DNA from: Bacteroides sp.
GTDB taxonomy: Bacteria; Bacteroidota; Bacteroidia; Bacteroidales; Muribaculaceae
Direction of reading: 5' to 3'
DNA length: 64,000 nt
NCBI GenBank assembly: GCA_014802265.1
Contig: JAAVCP010000026.1
Span: 16,198-80,197, forward strand
The position numbers and the translations under genes were made by a program. Each line of letters starts with the position of its first letter. Within the stretch, counting starts at the first letter, position 1. This document shows, in pieces, positions 50,864-58,987 of the stretch. Below the pieces are notes generated by a model. The model was not told the DNA's origin, made no database searches, and saw nothing but the letters and a program-made list of their open reading frames with translations.

Positions 50864-52296
50864 AATTTAATATTTCTTATTTTAGAACTAATTTTATTTT
50901 TTATAATGGAGAATTCCTTACGATTAGTTCTTATTATATAAAAAAATATCATAAGTGTAACTAAGTATGATAGCGACTGCAAATTATAAGTATATAGCAA
51001 TATGATTATCATTATAACAAATAAAAGAATAATATAATATGGAATATCAGATATTTTAACAAATCTCCGAGAATAAAGTATTCTTGAAATAGCTATTATC
51101 CCAAAAGAAATGACAACTGAAGAGCAGGCACCCCATATCCCCCATACAGGAATTAGTATGAAATTTAAAGATATTGAAGCGATAGCCCCAAAAAGACTGG
51201 AATAAAAGAAATATTTACTTTTACGAGATGCCGTAAAATTAACACCTACAAAAGCTGATATGCATGATATAAAAGTTCCAAAAGTTAAAATAGGTATATA
51301 CCTCCATGCATCATAAAAATCAGTATTAGCAAATATTTTAACCAATAATTTACTTAAAAGTACAATTCCGACCAAGACACATATGAGTATATTGAATACA
51401 AGTTTAAGGATTCTATTGTAGAATATTGAATAGTCTTTATTCTTAAACTCTTCTATAGCAGAAATTTGCCAGGAAGCAGTAAACATTGTAAACAATGTTG
51501 ATAGTATACCTGGAAATCGATTAGCCACTGCGTAAATACCTATATCGTACATTCCAATTTCACCCTCCATTACTGGACGATTTAAAGCATTAACAAGCCA
51601 CCACATAATGCTATTAGGAATCAAAGGGATTGAATACACTAACATCTCCTTTATAGCTAAAATTTTTATACTTGATAAACTGATATAGTCATATATCTTA
51701 CTGAATAAAATACAGTAGAATGCTGATATTATATTTGCGGATGTAATACAAATAACATATCCACAGACTCCATATTGCTTTACCAAGAAGAATGATAAGC
51801 ACACTACACTTATGGTGTAAACAAGACCTGTTAAGCTATATACGATCATATGATTGGTACTTCTAGAGAATTGTTGTACCTGATGCTGAAAAATATTAGA
51901 TATCAGCATAATATATATGAGCCAAATATTATCTGTAAAGCTATTGTTCCAATGATAAATGTCTGACAGTATACTTAGAAGATAGAATATCACTAAAGCT
52001 GCTAAAACTGTTATTAAGTTAAATGCTAATCCTGAAGATAAATATAGCTTCTGTTTATCCTTTGATTCTCCACAAGGAAAAACAAATAAGGCTTCAGGTA
52101 TGCCACATGATACTACACTAACCAATAAAGTTACATATATAGTTATTAAGTCTACAGCCCCATAGCCATCAACAGACAACCATCTGGTATAAAGGGGCAT
52201 CATAAAGAGCGTAATTAATTTTGCTCCAACTCCACCTCCAAAAACTAAAAGAGTATTTTTAACAAGTAACGTGTATCTACTCATATAATAGCTCAA
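50860..52296 (-). CDS. wzx: Wzx-type oligosaccharide flippase
   Basis: 478 residues, 12-14 membrane helices, polysaccharide-transport/MATE superfamily: NTLLVFGGGVGAKLITLFMM, PLYTRWLSVDGYGAVDLITI, IPNSIMWWLVNALNRPVM, GIYAVANRFPGILSTLFTMF. It turns lipid-linked repeat units to the periplasmic side for the Wzy-like polymerase. The ATG at 52296 (MSYYMSRYTLLVKN) or at 52284 (MSRYT) is possible. AT-rich. Confidence 0.93.
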   Translation of the reverse strand: MSYYMSRYTLLVKNTLLVFGGGVGAKLITLFMMPLYTRWLSVDGYGAVDLITIYVTLLVSVVSCGIPEALFVFPCGESKDKQKLYLSSGLAFNLITVLAALVIFYLLSILSDIYHWNNSFTDNIWLIYIMLISNIFQHQVQQFSRSTNHMIVYSLTGLVYTISVVCLSFFLVKQYGVCGYVICITSANIISAFYCILFSKIYDYISLSSIKILAIKEMLVYSIPLIPNSIMWWLVNALNRPVMEGEIGMYDIGIYAVANRFPGILSTLFTMFTASWQISAIEEFKNKDYSIFYNRILKLVFNILICVLVGIVLLSKLLVKIFANTDFYDAWRYIPILTFGTFISCISAFVGVNFTASRKSKYFFYSSLFGAIASISLNFILIPVWGIWGACSSVVISFGIIAISRILYSRRFVKISDIPYYIILLFVIMIIILLYTYNLQSLSYLVTLMIFFYIIRTNRKEFSIIKNKISSKIRNIKL

Positions 52297-52544
52297 TAAA
52301 GAATTATTAAAAACTCTAAAATTAAAAACACACTTTTACCTAAAATACATGTTTCCCCAAAAGGCGTATAGGTTTAGAAAAGCTACTATTGGGATTAATT
52401 CCCGTAAAATTTATTTAATTATGATTCTATGTTTTAATGATTTTTACATCTAATCCGCTTGGGACTGTAGGATTGCGCAATCACACTGTCATTTCACTAT
52501 TGCTTAGAAGAAAATTTTTAGCAATATTATAGCTCCATACTTAG
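52297..52544. other. 248-bp gap inside the polysaccharide run
   Basis: The largest gap between the central genes. AT-rich with a short GC-richer island (about 52455-52500). I could not find a promoter or a gene fragment I would name. Confidence 0.4.
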
Positions 52545-53579
52545 TTATTTATTTCGATCTTTCTTGTGTTTAAATATTTTAATCAATATACCTTGATAGA
52601 AGTAATAATATAATAGAATGAATAATTTATATTGAAAAAGCTTAAACACTATACGTTTTTTAGTCGAAATGTTTTTAGTAACAACATAATATGGATAAAT
52701 CTTACCTTCTTCAAGGATATTTAATAGTGTAGGGGTACATCTTCCCCTAATTGATTGGATAATAGAAGAATATACATATTCTTCTATTTTAGATTTTAAT
52801 TGATTCTTTACAGTTGGAGAGAAAGCTGAATACTGAGATAATAATACCCTTTTCAATTCGACTGCAACTTTAGCCATGCTTATACTTCTATATTTATAAT
52901 TATTCTGATTAATATTGTGACATATAGAATTCTCATTAATACTATATACATATGGAAGTCTGTTTGAACAATAAATATTTGAGAACTTTGGTAGTTGCTT
53001 TACAAGGAAAAGTTTATCTTCTCCGTATTGAATATCATAGTCATCAAAAGTTTCAGTGATAGATTCTTTTTTGAATATGAACTGCCATAAAGTAACAATA
53101 TCAGTAAAATCTACAATATTCTCAATGAAATCCTTAGAAGAATAGATACTATTTTCTTTATTAAATTTCATGATCGGTTTATGACCATTAACCCAATAAT
53201 TAAAATAAACCGCATCTGCGTTTGATTTTATGAATTCAAGAAATATTGGTATGAACTCATTATCCATAAGATAATCGTCCGCATCAACAAACATCACATA
53301 TTTACCTTCTGATAACTCAAATAATTTTTTGCGTGTGTAGCTTATACCTCTATTATTTTGATTGTACAATATTATCCTACTATTTTTGTCCTGAAGTTGT
53401 TTAACAATAGCTTCTCCATTATCAATAGATCCATCGTTGACCACAAGAATTTCATAATTTTGTTGATGGCTGTCAAAATTCTCGAATTGCCCTATAATGC
53501 TTTTAACGCACTTTTCAATGGTACTTCCACAATTAAACATAGGAATTAAAAAACTAATTAAGATATTATTGTCACTCAT
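52545..53579 (-). CDS. Glycosyltransferase family 2
   Basis: 344 residues. GT-A fold: ISFLIPMFNCGSTIEKCVKS, YEILVVNDGSIDNGEAI, SYTRKKLFELSEGKYVMFVD and the DxD motif in VDADDYL. The C-terminal half is helical and Lys-rich with a hydrophobic stretch (FKLFQYKLFILLYYYFYQGI), perhaps for membrane contact. It adds one sugar of the repeat unit. It lies 6 bp from the SDR gene. Confidence 0.93.
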   Translation of the reverse strand: MSDNNILISFLIPMFNCGSTIEKCVKSIIGQFENFDSHQQNYEILVVNDGSIDNGEAIVKQLQDKNSRIILYNQNNRGISYTRKKLFELSEGKYVMFVDADDYLMDNEFIPIFLEFIKSNADAVYFNYWVNGHKPIMKFNKENSIYSSKDFIENIVDFTDIVTLWQFIFKKESITETFDDYDIQYGEDKLFLVKQLPKFSNIYCSNRLPYVYSINENSICHNINQNNYKYRSISMAKVAVELKRVLLSQYSAFSPTVKNQLKSKIEEYVYSSIIQSIRGRCTPTLLNILEEGKIYPYYVVTKNISTKKRIVFKLFQYKLFILLYYYFYQGILIKIFKHKKDRNK

Positions 53580-53585
53580 AAAAGC

Positions 53586-54281
53586 TTATTTAAATGAATA
53601 ACCTCCATTAACCTCAATTAAGCTTCCATTGACAAATGGATTGTCAATGCAAAATTGGTACGCATCAACAATCTCATCTACAGAAGCAAAACGGTGTATT
53701 GCTGTTTTATTATAGATATTTTGTTTTATTTCCTCTGGTTTTTCCTTTTGCCAAGGAGTCTCTACAAATCCAGGAACGATTGCATTTACTGTTGTGCCTG
53801 TACCTTCAAATTCTTTCACGAGATTTTTAGCAAGAGCATGTATGGCTGCTTTCGTCACCCCATAAGCAAGCACCGTTGCATGTGGCATAAGTCCCATCTG
53901 AGATCCTGTGAAAATGATTCTGCTTCCGTGGGGAATAATTGGGAAAAACTCACGTACCATTATGTAGTGAGAGTGGACAGCCGCCTCCATCATCATATCC
54001 CAGTCGGAGTCAAGTGTTTCTGTAAATGACTTCCTGACAGTGATTCCCGTGTTACAGACCAGACAGTCGAGATGATTGGTCTGAGACTTAACGTAGTCAA
54101 TGAACCGGTAGACCTCCTCCCGCGATGTCTGATCAATCTTGATTGCCTCAAAGTTCTCAACAAGCTTCTCAAAGTCTGCCCCCACGTAGGTTGCAAAGAC
54201 ATGATATCCCTTTGACACTAGCATCCTTGCGACACCGAGTCCAATCCCGGAGGTGCCACCCGTAACGACTGCATATTTCAT
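53586..54281 (-). CDS. Short-chain dehydrogenase/reductase
   Basis: 231 residues. Classical SDR: VTGGTSGIGLGVARML (TGxxxGIG), VCNTGITVRKS (NNAG variant), catalytic Ser in IIFTGSQMG and YGVTK (YxxxK), and the closing VNGGYSF. Next to the fused cytidylyltransferase it could reduce the keto precursor of a CDP-activated polyol. It overlaps the fusion gene by 4 bp, so the two are translationally coupled. Confidence 0.92.
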   Translation of the reverse strand: MKYAVVTGGTSGIGLGVARMLVSKGYHVFATYVGADFEKLVENFEAIKIDQTSREEVYRFIDYVKSQTNHLDCLVCNTGITVRKSFTETLDSDWDMMMEAAVHSHYIMVREFFPIIPHGSRIIFTGSQMGLMPHATVLAYGVTKAAIHALAKNLVKEFEGTGTTVNAIVPGFVETPWQKEKPEEIKQNIYNKTAIHRFASVDEIVDAYQFCIDNPFVNGSLIEVNGGYSFK

Positions 54282-55636
54282 AGTTCAACAAAGTTTATAC
54301 GGTTTGTAAACTGTTCCATTATTTTAGCCATACAGAGTGACTCTTTGCGATTGAGTCGTGAAGTGGATATTCGTTTGTTAATAATACATGAGATAAATTC
54401 CTGAATCTCATAACGTAATCCGGCACCGTCCCATTTGTAGAAGAATTTCTTGTTTTGGTTTTGATCCTCGTAACGAAGCTCAAAGTAATCAGTTTTCCAC
54501 CAAGGGGCAGGAACATAGGCATATCCTTTGGTTCCTGATATAATAAGATTCCCCTCGGTCTTAACGCCAAGTCCTACCTTAAATGAGCATACCGCATGTG
54601 GATAGCGCATTACGCCTTTAGTGTACATGTCCACACCATTTTGCATTCTGGAATAAATATTTATGTTCTTGAAGTTTATGCCAAGGAGCTTTATTATTGG
54701 CAATAGCGGATAGCTGCCAAGCTCATACATAGACCCCCCTGCTTGTGATGAATCAAATTCTCTTAGACTCATATCATCATCCCATAATTTTGATAGAGAG
54801 GCGTCAACATCAACGATCTCACCAATAACTCCACTTTTTATCATTACCATAAGGTGGTTAAAGGCAGGACAGTGTGCAGTCTTGTTTGCCTCCATAAGGA
54901 TCAGTTCTTTTTCTTCCGCTATGGAGAAAAGTTCTCGTGCCTCTGACTCTCTAAGTACCATGGGAGTCTCACACAACACATGCTTGCCATTAAGCAAAGA
55001 TTCCTTGATAAGAGCGTAGTGAGACAGATGAGGGGCAGCTATGTAGACAGCGTCCACAAGTCTTAACAACTCATCAAGATTACAACAACAGGAATTAATA
55101 TTGTGGTTGCCGACAAATTCATGGGTCTTAGACTCATCAATATCATAAGCTGCCCTTATAGCAATACCATTTACAACTGATGCTTCATCTGGAAAACGGT
55201 TAGCAACACGTCCACACCCGACAATGCCGACCTTTATATCAACGGTTGATTCCGCTCTAAGCTTTGTAGAACTTATACCTTCAGTTCTTGGTAAATAAAC
55301 TACCTTGCAATATTCGTTAAGATAGTCAAATTTCCCTTCCCAATCACTTCCGATTGCGAAAATGTCAACATTGTATTTCTGAATATCGTCAATCTTCTGA
55401 CCTACATAATCTTCTATTATAACTTCGTCAGCATAACCTGTAGCTTTTACGGCCTCAACACGTTCAAGCACATTATTCCTAACATTAAGTTTACCCCTGT
55501 CACGGTCATATCCATCACTTGTGACTCCTACAATTAGATAATCTCCTAATTCTTTTGCACGTCGTAACAAGTTGACATGACCTTGATGCAATAAGTCGTA
55601 GGTACCGTATGTTATTATCTTTTTCATTACATTCAA
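54278..55636 (-). CDS. Fused TagD-like cytidylyltransferase and Gfo/Idh/MocA oxidoreductase
   Basis: 452 residues with two domains. Residues 5-130 are a glycerol-3-phosphate cytidylyltransferase-type domain: ITYGTYDLLHQGHVNLLRRA (HxGH at 17-20), IFAIGSDWEGKF and RTEGISSTKLR. From about residue 133 a Gfo/Idh/MocA domain starts with VGIVGCGRVANRF (NAD(P) loop) and VDAVYIAAPHLSHYALI. The usual EKP motif is ETP here (HVLCETPMVL), so the conserved Lys is missing. The protein may form both the polyol phosphate and its CDP derivative, comparable in plan to the CDP-ribitol enzyme Bcs1 but with different oxidoreductase. Start chosen at 55636; MKK at codon 4 is also possible. Confidence 0.88.
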   Translation of the reverse strand: MNVMKKIITYGTYDLLHQGHVNLLRRAKELGDYLIVGVTSDGYDRDRGKLNVRNNVLERVEAVKATGYADEVIIEDYVGQKIDDIQKYNVDIFAIGSDWEGKFDYLNEYCKVVYLPRTEGISSTKLRAESTVDIKVGIVGCGRVANRFPDEASVVNGIAIRAAYDIDESKTHEFVGNHNINSCCCNLDELLRLVDAVYIAAPHLSHYALIKESLLNGKHVLCETPMVLRESEARELFSIAEEKELILMEANKTAHCPAFNHLMVMIKSGVIGEIVDVDASLSKLWDDDMSLREFDSSQAGGSMYELGSYPLLPIIKLLGINFKNINIYSRMQNGVDMYTKGVMRYPHAVCSFKVGLGVKTEGNLIISGTKGYAYVPAPWWKTDYFELRYEDQNQNKKFFYKWDGAGLRYEIQEFISCIINKRISTSRLNRKESLCMAKIMEQFTNRINFVEL

Positions 55637-55650
55637 GTGAATGGTAGTTA

Positions 55651-56937
55651 TTAATCTCTACGAAAAATATCTCGTGTGTAGACTTTTTTACTATTCACAT
55701 CATCAAGATTACAGTCATAACGGTTAGCTATGATAGCTTGAGAGAAGTTTTTAAATTTCTCCAATTTATTGACAATCAATGACCCAAAGAAAGTCGAGCC
55801 ATCCTCAAGGGTAGGTTCATAAATGATTATAGTGGCACCTTTGGCCTTGATACGTTTCATTACACCTTGAATACTGCTCTGCCGAAAATTATCACTATTG
55901 GATTTCATGGTTAAACGATAGACGCCAATCGTAACAGATTTTTCAGGTGACCAACCAGCCATTTTGAGAATCTGGTCAGCGATGAAATCCTTACGGGTAC
56001 GATTACTTTCCACTATGGCAGACATCATGTTCTGAGGAATATCAGCATAATTGGCAAGAAGTTGTTTTGTGTCTTTTGGTAAACAGTAACCGCCGTAACC
56101 AAATGAGGGATTGTTATAGTGGGTACCGATTCTTGGATCAAGACCGACACCTTCGATTATTGACTTTGTGTCAAGACCTTTTACCTCTGCATATGTGTCA
56201 AGTTCGTTGAAGTAGCTGACCCTGAGAGCAAGGTATGTGTTGGCAAATAGTTTGACTGCCTCGGCTTCCTTCATGCCCATATAGAGAGTTGGAATGTCTT
56301 GTTTGATTGCGCCTTGCTGAAGTAGAGAGACAAAAGTATGAGCAGCTTTATTAATTTTCTCCACATTGGTCACAGCCAAAATCGCGGCATTCTCCTCATT
56401 AAACTCTGCTCTATCAATTATCTTGGGGATACCAGCAATTATTCGTGAGGGGTAAAGATTATCATATAGAGCCTTACTTTCACGAAGGAACTCGGGAAAG
56501 AAAAGTAAATTAAATTGTTTAATACCCTTTGCTGCATATTTGACGTATAGATTACGGCAGTAACCAACCGGTATAGTTGACTTGATAACCATTACCGCAT
56601 TAGGATTAACACTTAAAACTAAATCTATAACATCCTCAATACAATGTGTATCAAAATAGTTTTTGATTGGGTCATAGTTGGTCGGAGCAGCTATGACCAC
56701 AAAATCAGCATCCTTATATGCTGATTTACCATCAAGAGTGGCAATCAGATCAAGTTTTTTCTCAGAAAGATACTTTTCGATATAATCGTCTTGGATGGGT
56801 GAGATTCGTTTATTTATTTTTTCTACTTTTTCTGATATTACGTCAACTGCAGTGACATGGTTGTGTTGTGCTAAGAGAGTGGCAATACTGAGACCGACAT
56901 ATCCGGTTCCGGCAACTGCAATATTATATTTTTTCAT
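55651..56937 (-). CDS. ugd: UDP-glucose 6-dehydrogenase family
   Basis: 428 residues. Nucleotide-sugar dehydrogenase: [20 protein letters not shown] (NAD loop), [33 protein letters not shown], and the catalytic Cys in [19 protein letters not shown]. It makes a UDP-uronic acid; closest in pattern to the Ugd form common in Bacteroides loci, but the exact substrate (UDP-Glc or a related UDP-sugar) is not certain. It is the first biosynthetic gene, 116 bp after the regulator gene. Confidence 0.93.
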   Translation of the reverse strand: MKKYNIAVAGTGYVGLSIATLLAQHNHVTAVDVISEKVEKINKRISPIQDDYIEKYLSEKKLDLIATLDGKSAYKDADFVVIAAPTNYDPIKNYFDTHCIEDVIDLVLSVNPNAVMVIKSTIPVGYCRNLYVKYAAKGIKQFNLLFFPEFLRESKALYDNLYPSRIIAGIPKIIDRAEFNEENAAILAVTNVEKINKAAHTFVSLLQQGAIKQDIPTLYMGMKEAEAVKLFANTYLALRVSYFNELDTYAEVKGLDTKSIIEGVGLDPRIGTHYNNPSFGYGGYCLPKDTKQLLANYADIPQNMMSAIVESNRTRKDFIADQILKMAGWSPEKSVTIGVYRLTMKSNSDNFRQSSIQGVMKRIKAKGATIIIYEPTLEDGSTFFGSLIVNKLEKFKNFSQAIIANRYDCNLDDVNSKKVYTRDIFRRD

Positions 56938-57053
56938 GATGAATGGAGGTATAGGAGAGGGGTATCTTATTGAGGAAAATTAGACCTTACAAGGACTAAT
57001 AAAAAAGAAGAAAGAATGACATTTAAAATGGAGAAATATTAATAAACTACAGC

Positions 57054-58610
57054 TTATTGTTGTACTTGATATTTGTAGATGGTTTTGGCGACGAGGCGCG
57101 GATCCATGTCTACTACCCATTCAAGAGAATTGTCGCCTATTAAAGATAGACGATATATTATGCGAGAGGGTTGAGAGTTTAGGGCTGCAGATTGAGGGTT
57201 GAGGGAAGAGGAGGAAGGATTAAGAGGTGAGGAGGTAGAAGTGAGGGAGGTGGGGAGAGCTATAGGTTGAGGAGAGTGGGGAGTAGTGTCTTTGTCGATA
57301 GTGAATTGTTTTTGGAAACGGGCTTTGTAGCCTATGAATGCTCCTCCTATTATTTCTACGATGTCTCCGGGCTGCAGTTCAAGGGTACCCGCAGGATATA
57401 TTTCTGTTTCGGGGGTAAAGGTACCGATTGTACGCTGGTAGATTTCAAGGTCAACGCGGCTAATTACTGCGTATTGGCTTTTCTCGGTCTTTGACAAGCG
57501 GTAACCCCAGGCGAGGTCACCTATATGATAAAATAATTCAGGGAGATCTGTAGCCTTACTTTCAAAGAAGAGTAGCCCGGGAACCACAGGACGTGATTTA
57601 GTAATTCGTTTCTTGCCGACGCGCTTCACAATCTCTTCCATAGGGTAGAAAGAGTTGCGGAAAGTTATTCCTGTTTCCTGAAGTCGCCGGGTTACCATGT
57701 CATAGTTAACGTGCGGACGAAACTGCATGGCATACCAATTATAAGGGTCTTGTGAGATAGATTGAGAAACAGTCAGAAGGATATCATATTTCTCTTCCGG
57801 GGTTAGTCCATATCGTGGAGCGAATGAGAACATTGGATTGATTTCTGCATTGCTGCCAAGACAATCGGCTATCTCTGAGGGGATGAACCCGGTCTGGAGT
57901 GCGGCGATTGCCCATAGGCGGACAGCCGTAAGAGTATCGTAAGAGGGGAGATGTATGTTGACCAGTTTCAATGCGTCTGCAAATAGGGAAGAGAGAATGC
58001 GGTTAAGCTGTGCGGGAGTCTTTTCAGATTGATGGAGAGGGAAGAGATATTTGTTTTTGGGCTTGGAGTAGCGATCCACGATCTCCATTACTTCATTATC
58101 AAAACCTTCATAGTCGGTTTTCTTATATGATGCCAAGGTTTCGAAAGATAAACCACCATTGTAGACTGCAAAAAGCACGAGATCCTTTGCAAGTTGGAGT
58201 TGTGGTCTGTCTGACCAATCGGTAAGTGCTAATTTACGTAGTTTATGGTAGCAGTCAGGAGACCATTCCTGTAGGGAAATGTTTTTCAATTTGGCATTAA
58301 TGACCGAGAAGGCACCACCGTCAGTAGCAACCCCTTCTTTTACAGCTTTCCCGAATAAGGCAGATAGGTTTTTAAAGTAAAGGCGTACAGTGGAGGGTGT
58401 ATAGCCTTTAAAGAATAGCCATGACACCCATTCTGACAGGAGAGACTCCGTGATATCTGCGAATGTGATGGGAGTGCTTTCTGTAAATTTCTCGAAAGCT
58501 GTTAATGCTTGTTCAAGACTTTGGAGGGTTTTTGGATTTGGGGTCTCAGCTATTTTGACCCGAAACCAATCGGCAACAAAAACACCCTTATTGTTAATAT
58601 TCTCAGACAT
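57054..58610 (-). CDS. Fusion of a degenerate tyrosine-recombinase fold with a UpxY/NusG-type antiterminator
   Basis: 518 residues. Residues about 25-95 form a phage-integrase SAM-like domain (FADITESLLSEWVSWLFFKG, TPSTVRLYFKNLSALFGKAV). Residues about 115-265 follow the recombinase catalytic fold, but the first Arg is replaced (FAVYNGGLSF), the HxxR box is LTAVR with only R231 kept, the GH position is GS (252-253) and the nucleophile Tyr region is MFSF. Residues about 290-395 are a NusG N-terminal domain of UpxY type (YNWYAMQFRPHVNYDMVTRR, PVVPGLLFFES), then a KOW segment (LQPGDIVEIIGGAFIGYKAR) interrupted by a Ser/Pro-rich insert (440-482). It is the first gene of the locus after a 194-nt leader, the usual place of UpxY, which prevents premature termination of its own capsule operon. 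No UpxZ-like gene follows. Confidence 0.85.
   Translation of the reverse strand: MSENINNKGVFVADWFRVKIAETPNPKTLQSLEQALTAFEKFTESTPITFADITESLLSEWVSWLFFKGYTPSTVRLYFKNLSALFGKAVKEGVATDGGAFSVINAKLKNISLQEWSPDCYHKLRKLALTDWSDRPQLQLAKDLVLFAVYNGGLSFETLASYKKTDYEGFDNEVMEIVDRYSKPKNKYLFPLHQSEKTPAQLNRILSSLFADALKLVNIHLPSYDTLTAVRLWAIAALQTGFIPSEIADCLGSNAEINPMFSFAPRYGLTPEEKYDILLTVSQSISQDPYNWYAMQFRPHVNYDMVTRRLQETGITFRNSFYPMEEIVKRVGKKRITKSRPVVPGLLFFESKATDLPELFYHIGDLAWGYRLSKTEKSQYAVISRVDLEIYQRTIGTFTPETEIYPAGTLELQPGDIVEIIGGAFIGYKARFQKQFTIDKDTTPHSPQPIALPTSLTSTSSPLNPSSSSLNPQSAALNSQPSRIIYRLSLIGDNSLEWVVDMDPRLVAKTIYKYQVQQ
57163..57292. repeat. Purine-rich low-complexity insert in the antiterminator gene
   Basis: On the plus strand the DNA is a run of GAG/GGTTGAG-like units. 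It encodes the Ser/Pro/Leu/Asn-rich residues about 440-482 (SSPLNPSSSSLNPQSAALNS). Similar LNPQ/LNSQ peptides occur as spread repeats in Bacteroidales proteins. Confidence 0.55.
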
Positions 58611-58804
58611 TTGGAATCAGGCTGTGAAAATCAATAATTTTGAAATAGATAAAATTATTACCGACCCCCTGACCGGTTGCTGATGTCCGGCAGAGGTTCG
58701 GAAAGGGTGTATGTAAAATCGGTTCTTCACCGTCAAAATAATTTATATAGGAAGAGTGGTGTTGAAATCACTCCATTGCGAACTACACACTGTGAGTCGC
58801 AATA
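58611..58804 (-). promoter_or_regulatory. Leader of the polysaccharide operon
   Basis: About 194 nt of untranslated leader. It has only weak inverted repeats (for example ACCG/CGGT around 58661-58678, followed by AATAATTTTAT on the minus strand), which might be a pause or attenuation site for the antiterminator. That role is inference. Confidence 0.4.
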
Positions 58805-58810
58805 TTTTTA

Positions 58811-58842
58811 CAAAATTATAAATAAATATTGATATAAGCAAA
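58811..58842 (-). promoter_or_regulatory. Promoter of the polysaccharide operon
   Basis: TAATTTTG (-7, 58811-58818) and TTTG (-33, 58839-58842) on the minus strand, 20 bp apart, both perfect. No pair of flanking inverted repeats was seen, so there is no sign that it is an invertible promoter. Confidence 0.8.
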
Positions 58843-58910
58843 TGTGGCAGTTGAAATTTTTTTACAGAAAAACGCTTTTGATTAATATTAGCCCCAAATT
58901 CGTAATGTCA

Positions 58911-58983
58911 TATAATATCCTATATATAATTAAGGTGTCCGCAACCAAAATGTGGACACCTTAATTATATATAGGATATTATA
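58911..58983 (-). terminator. Long hairpin after the large lipoprotein gene
   Basis: Bases 58911-58943 pair with 58951-58983 (one G-U pair) around a 7-base loop; the GC core is AAGGTGTCC / GGACACCTT. It begins 5 bp after the stop codon at 58988 and would isolate the lipoprotein gene from the polysaccharide promoter. Confidence 0.8.
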
Positions 58984-58987
58984 GAAG

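Noticed and set aside
52297..52544. A hexapeptide-transferase remnant in the gap after wzx
   Set aside because: A few residues in one frame looked similar, but the match is too short and interrupted to support a call.
57054..58610. Reading the integrase-like gene as an active recombinase or an integrated element
   Set aside because: Several catalytic positions are replaced, no attachment-site repeats were seen at either side, and the C-terminal half is clearly a NusG-type antiterminator.
58811..58983. Possible invertible capsule promoter
   Set aside because: The only strong inverted repeat (58911-58983) has arms 7 bp apart at the end of the neighbouring gene, so there is no invertible segment that contains the promoter, and no invertase gene was found.
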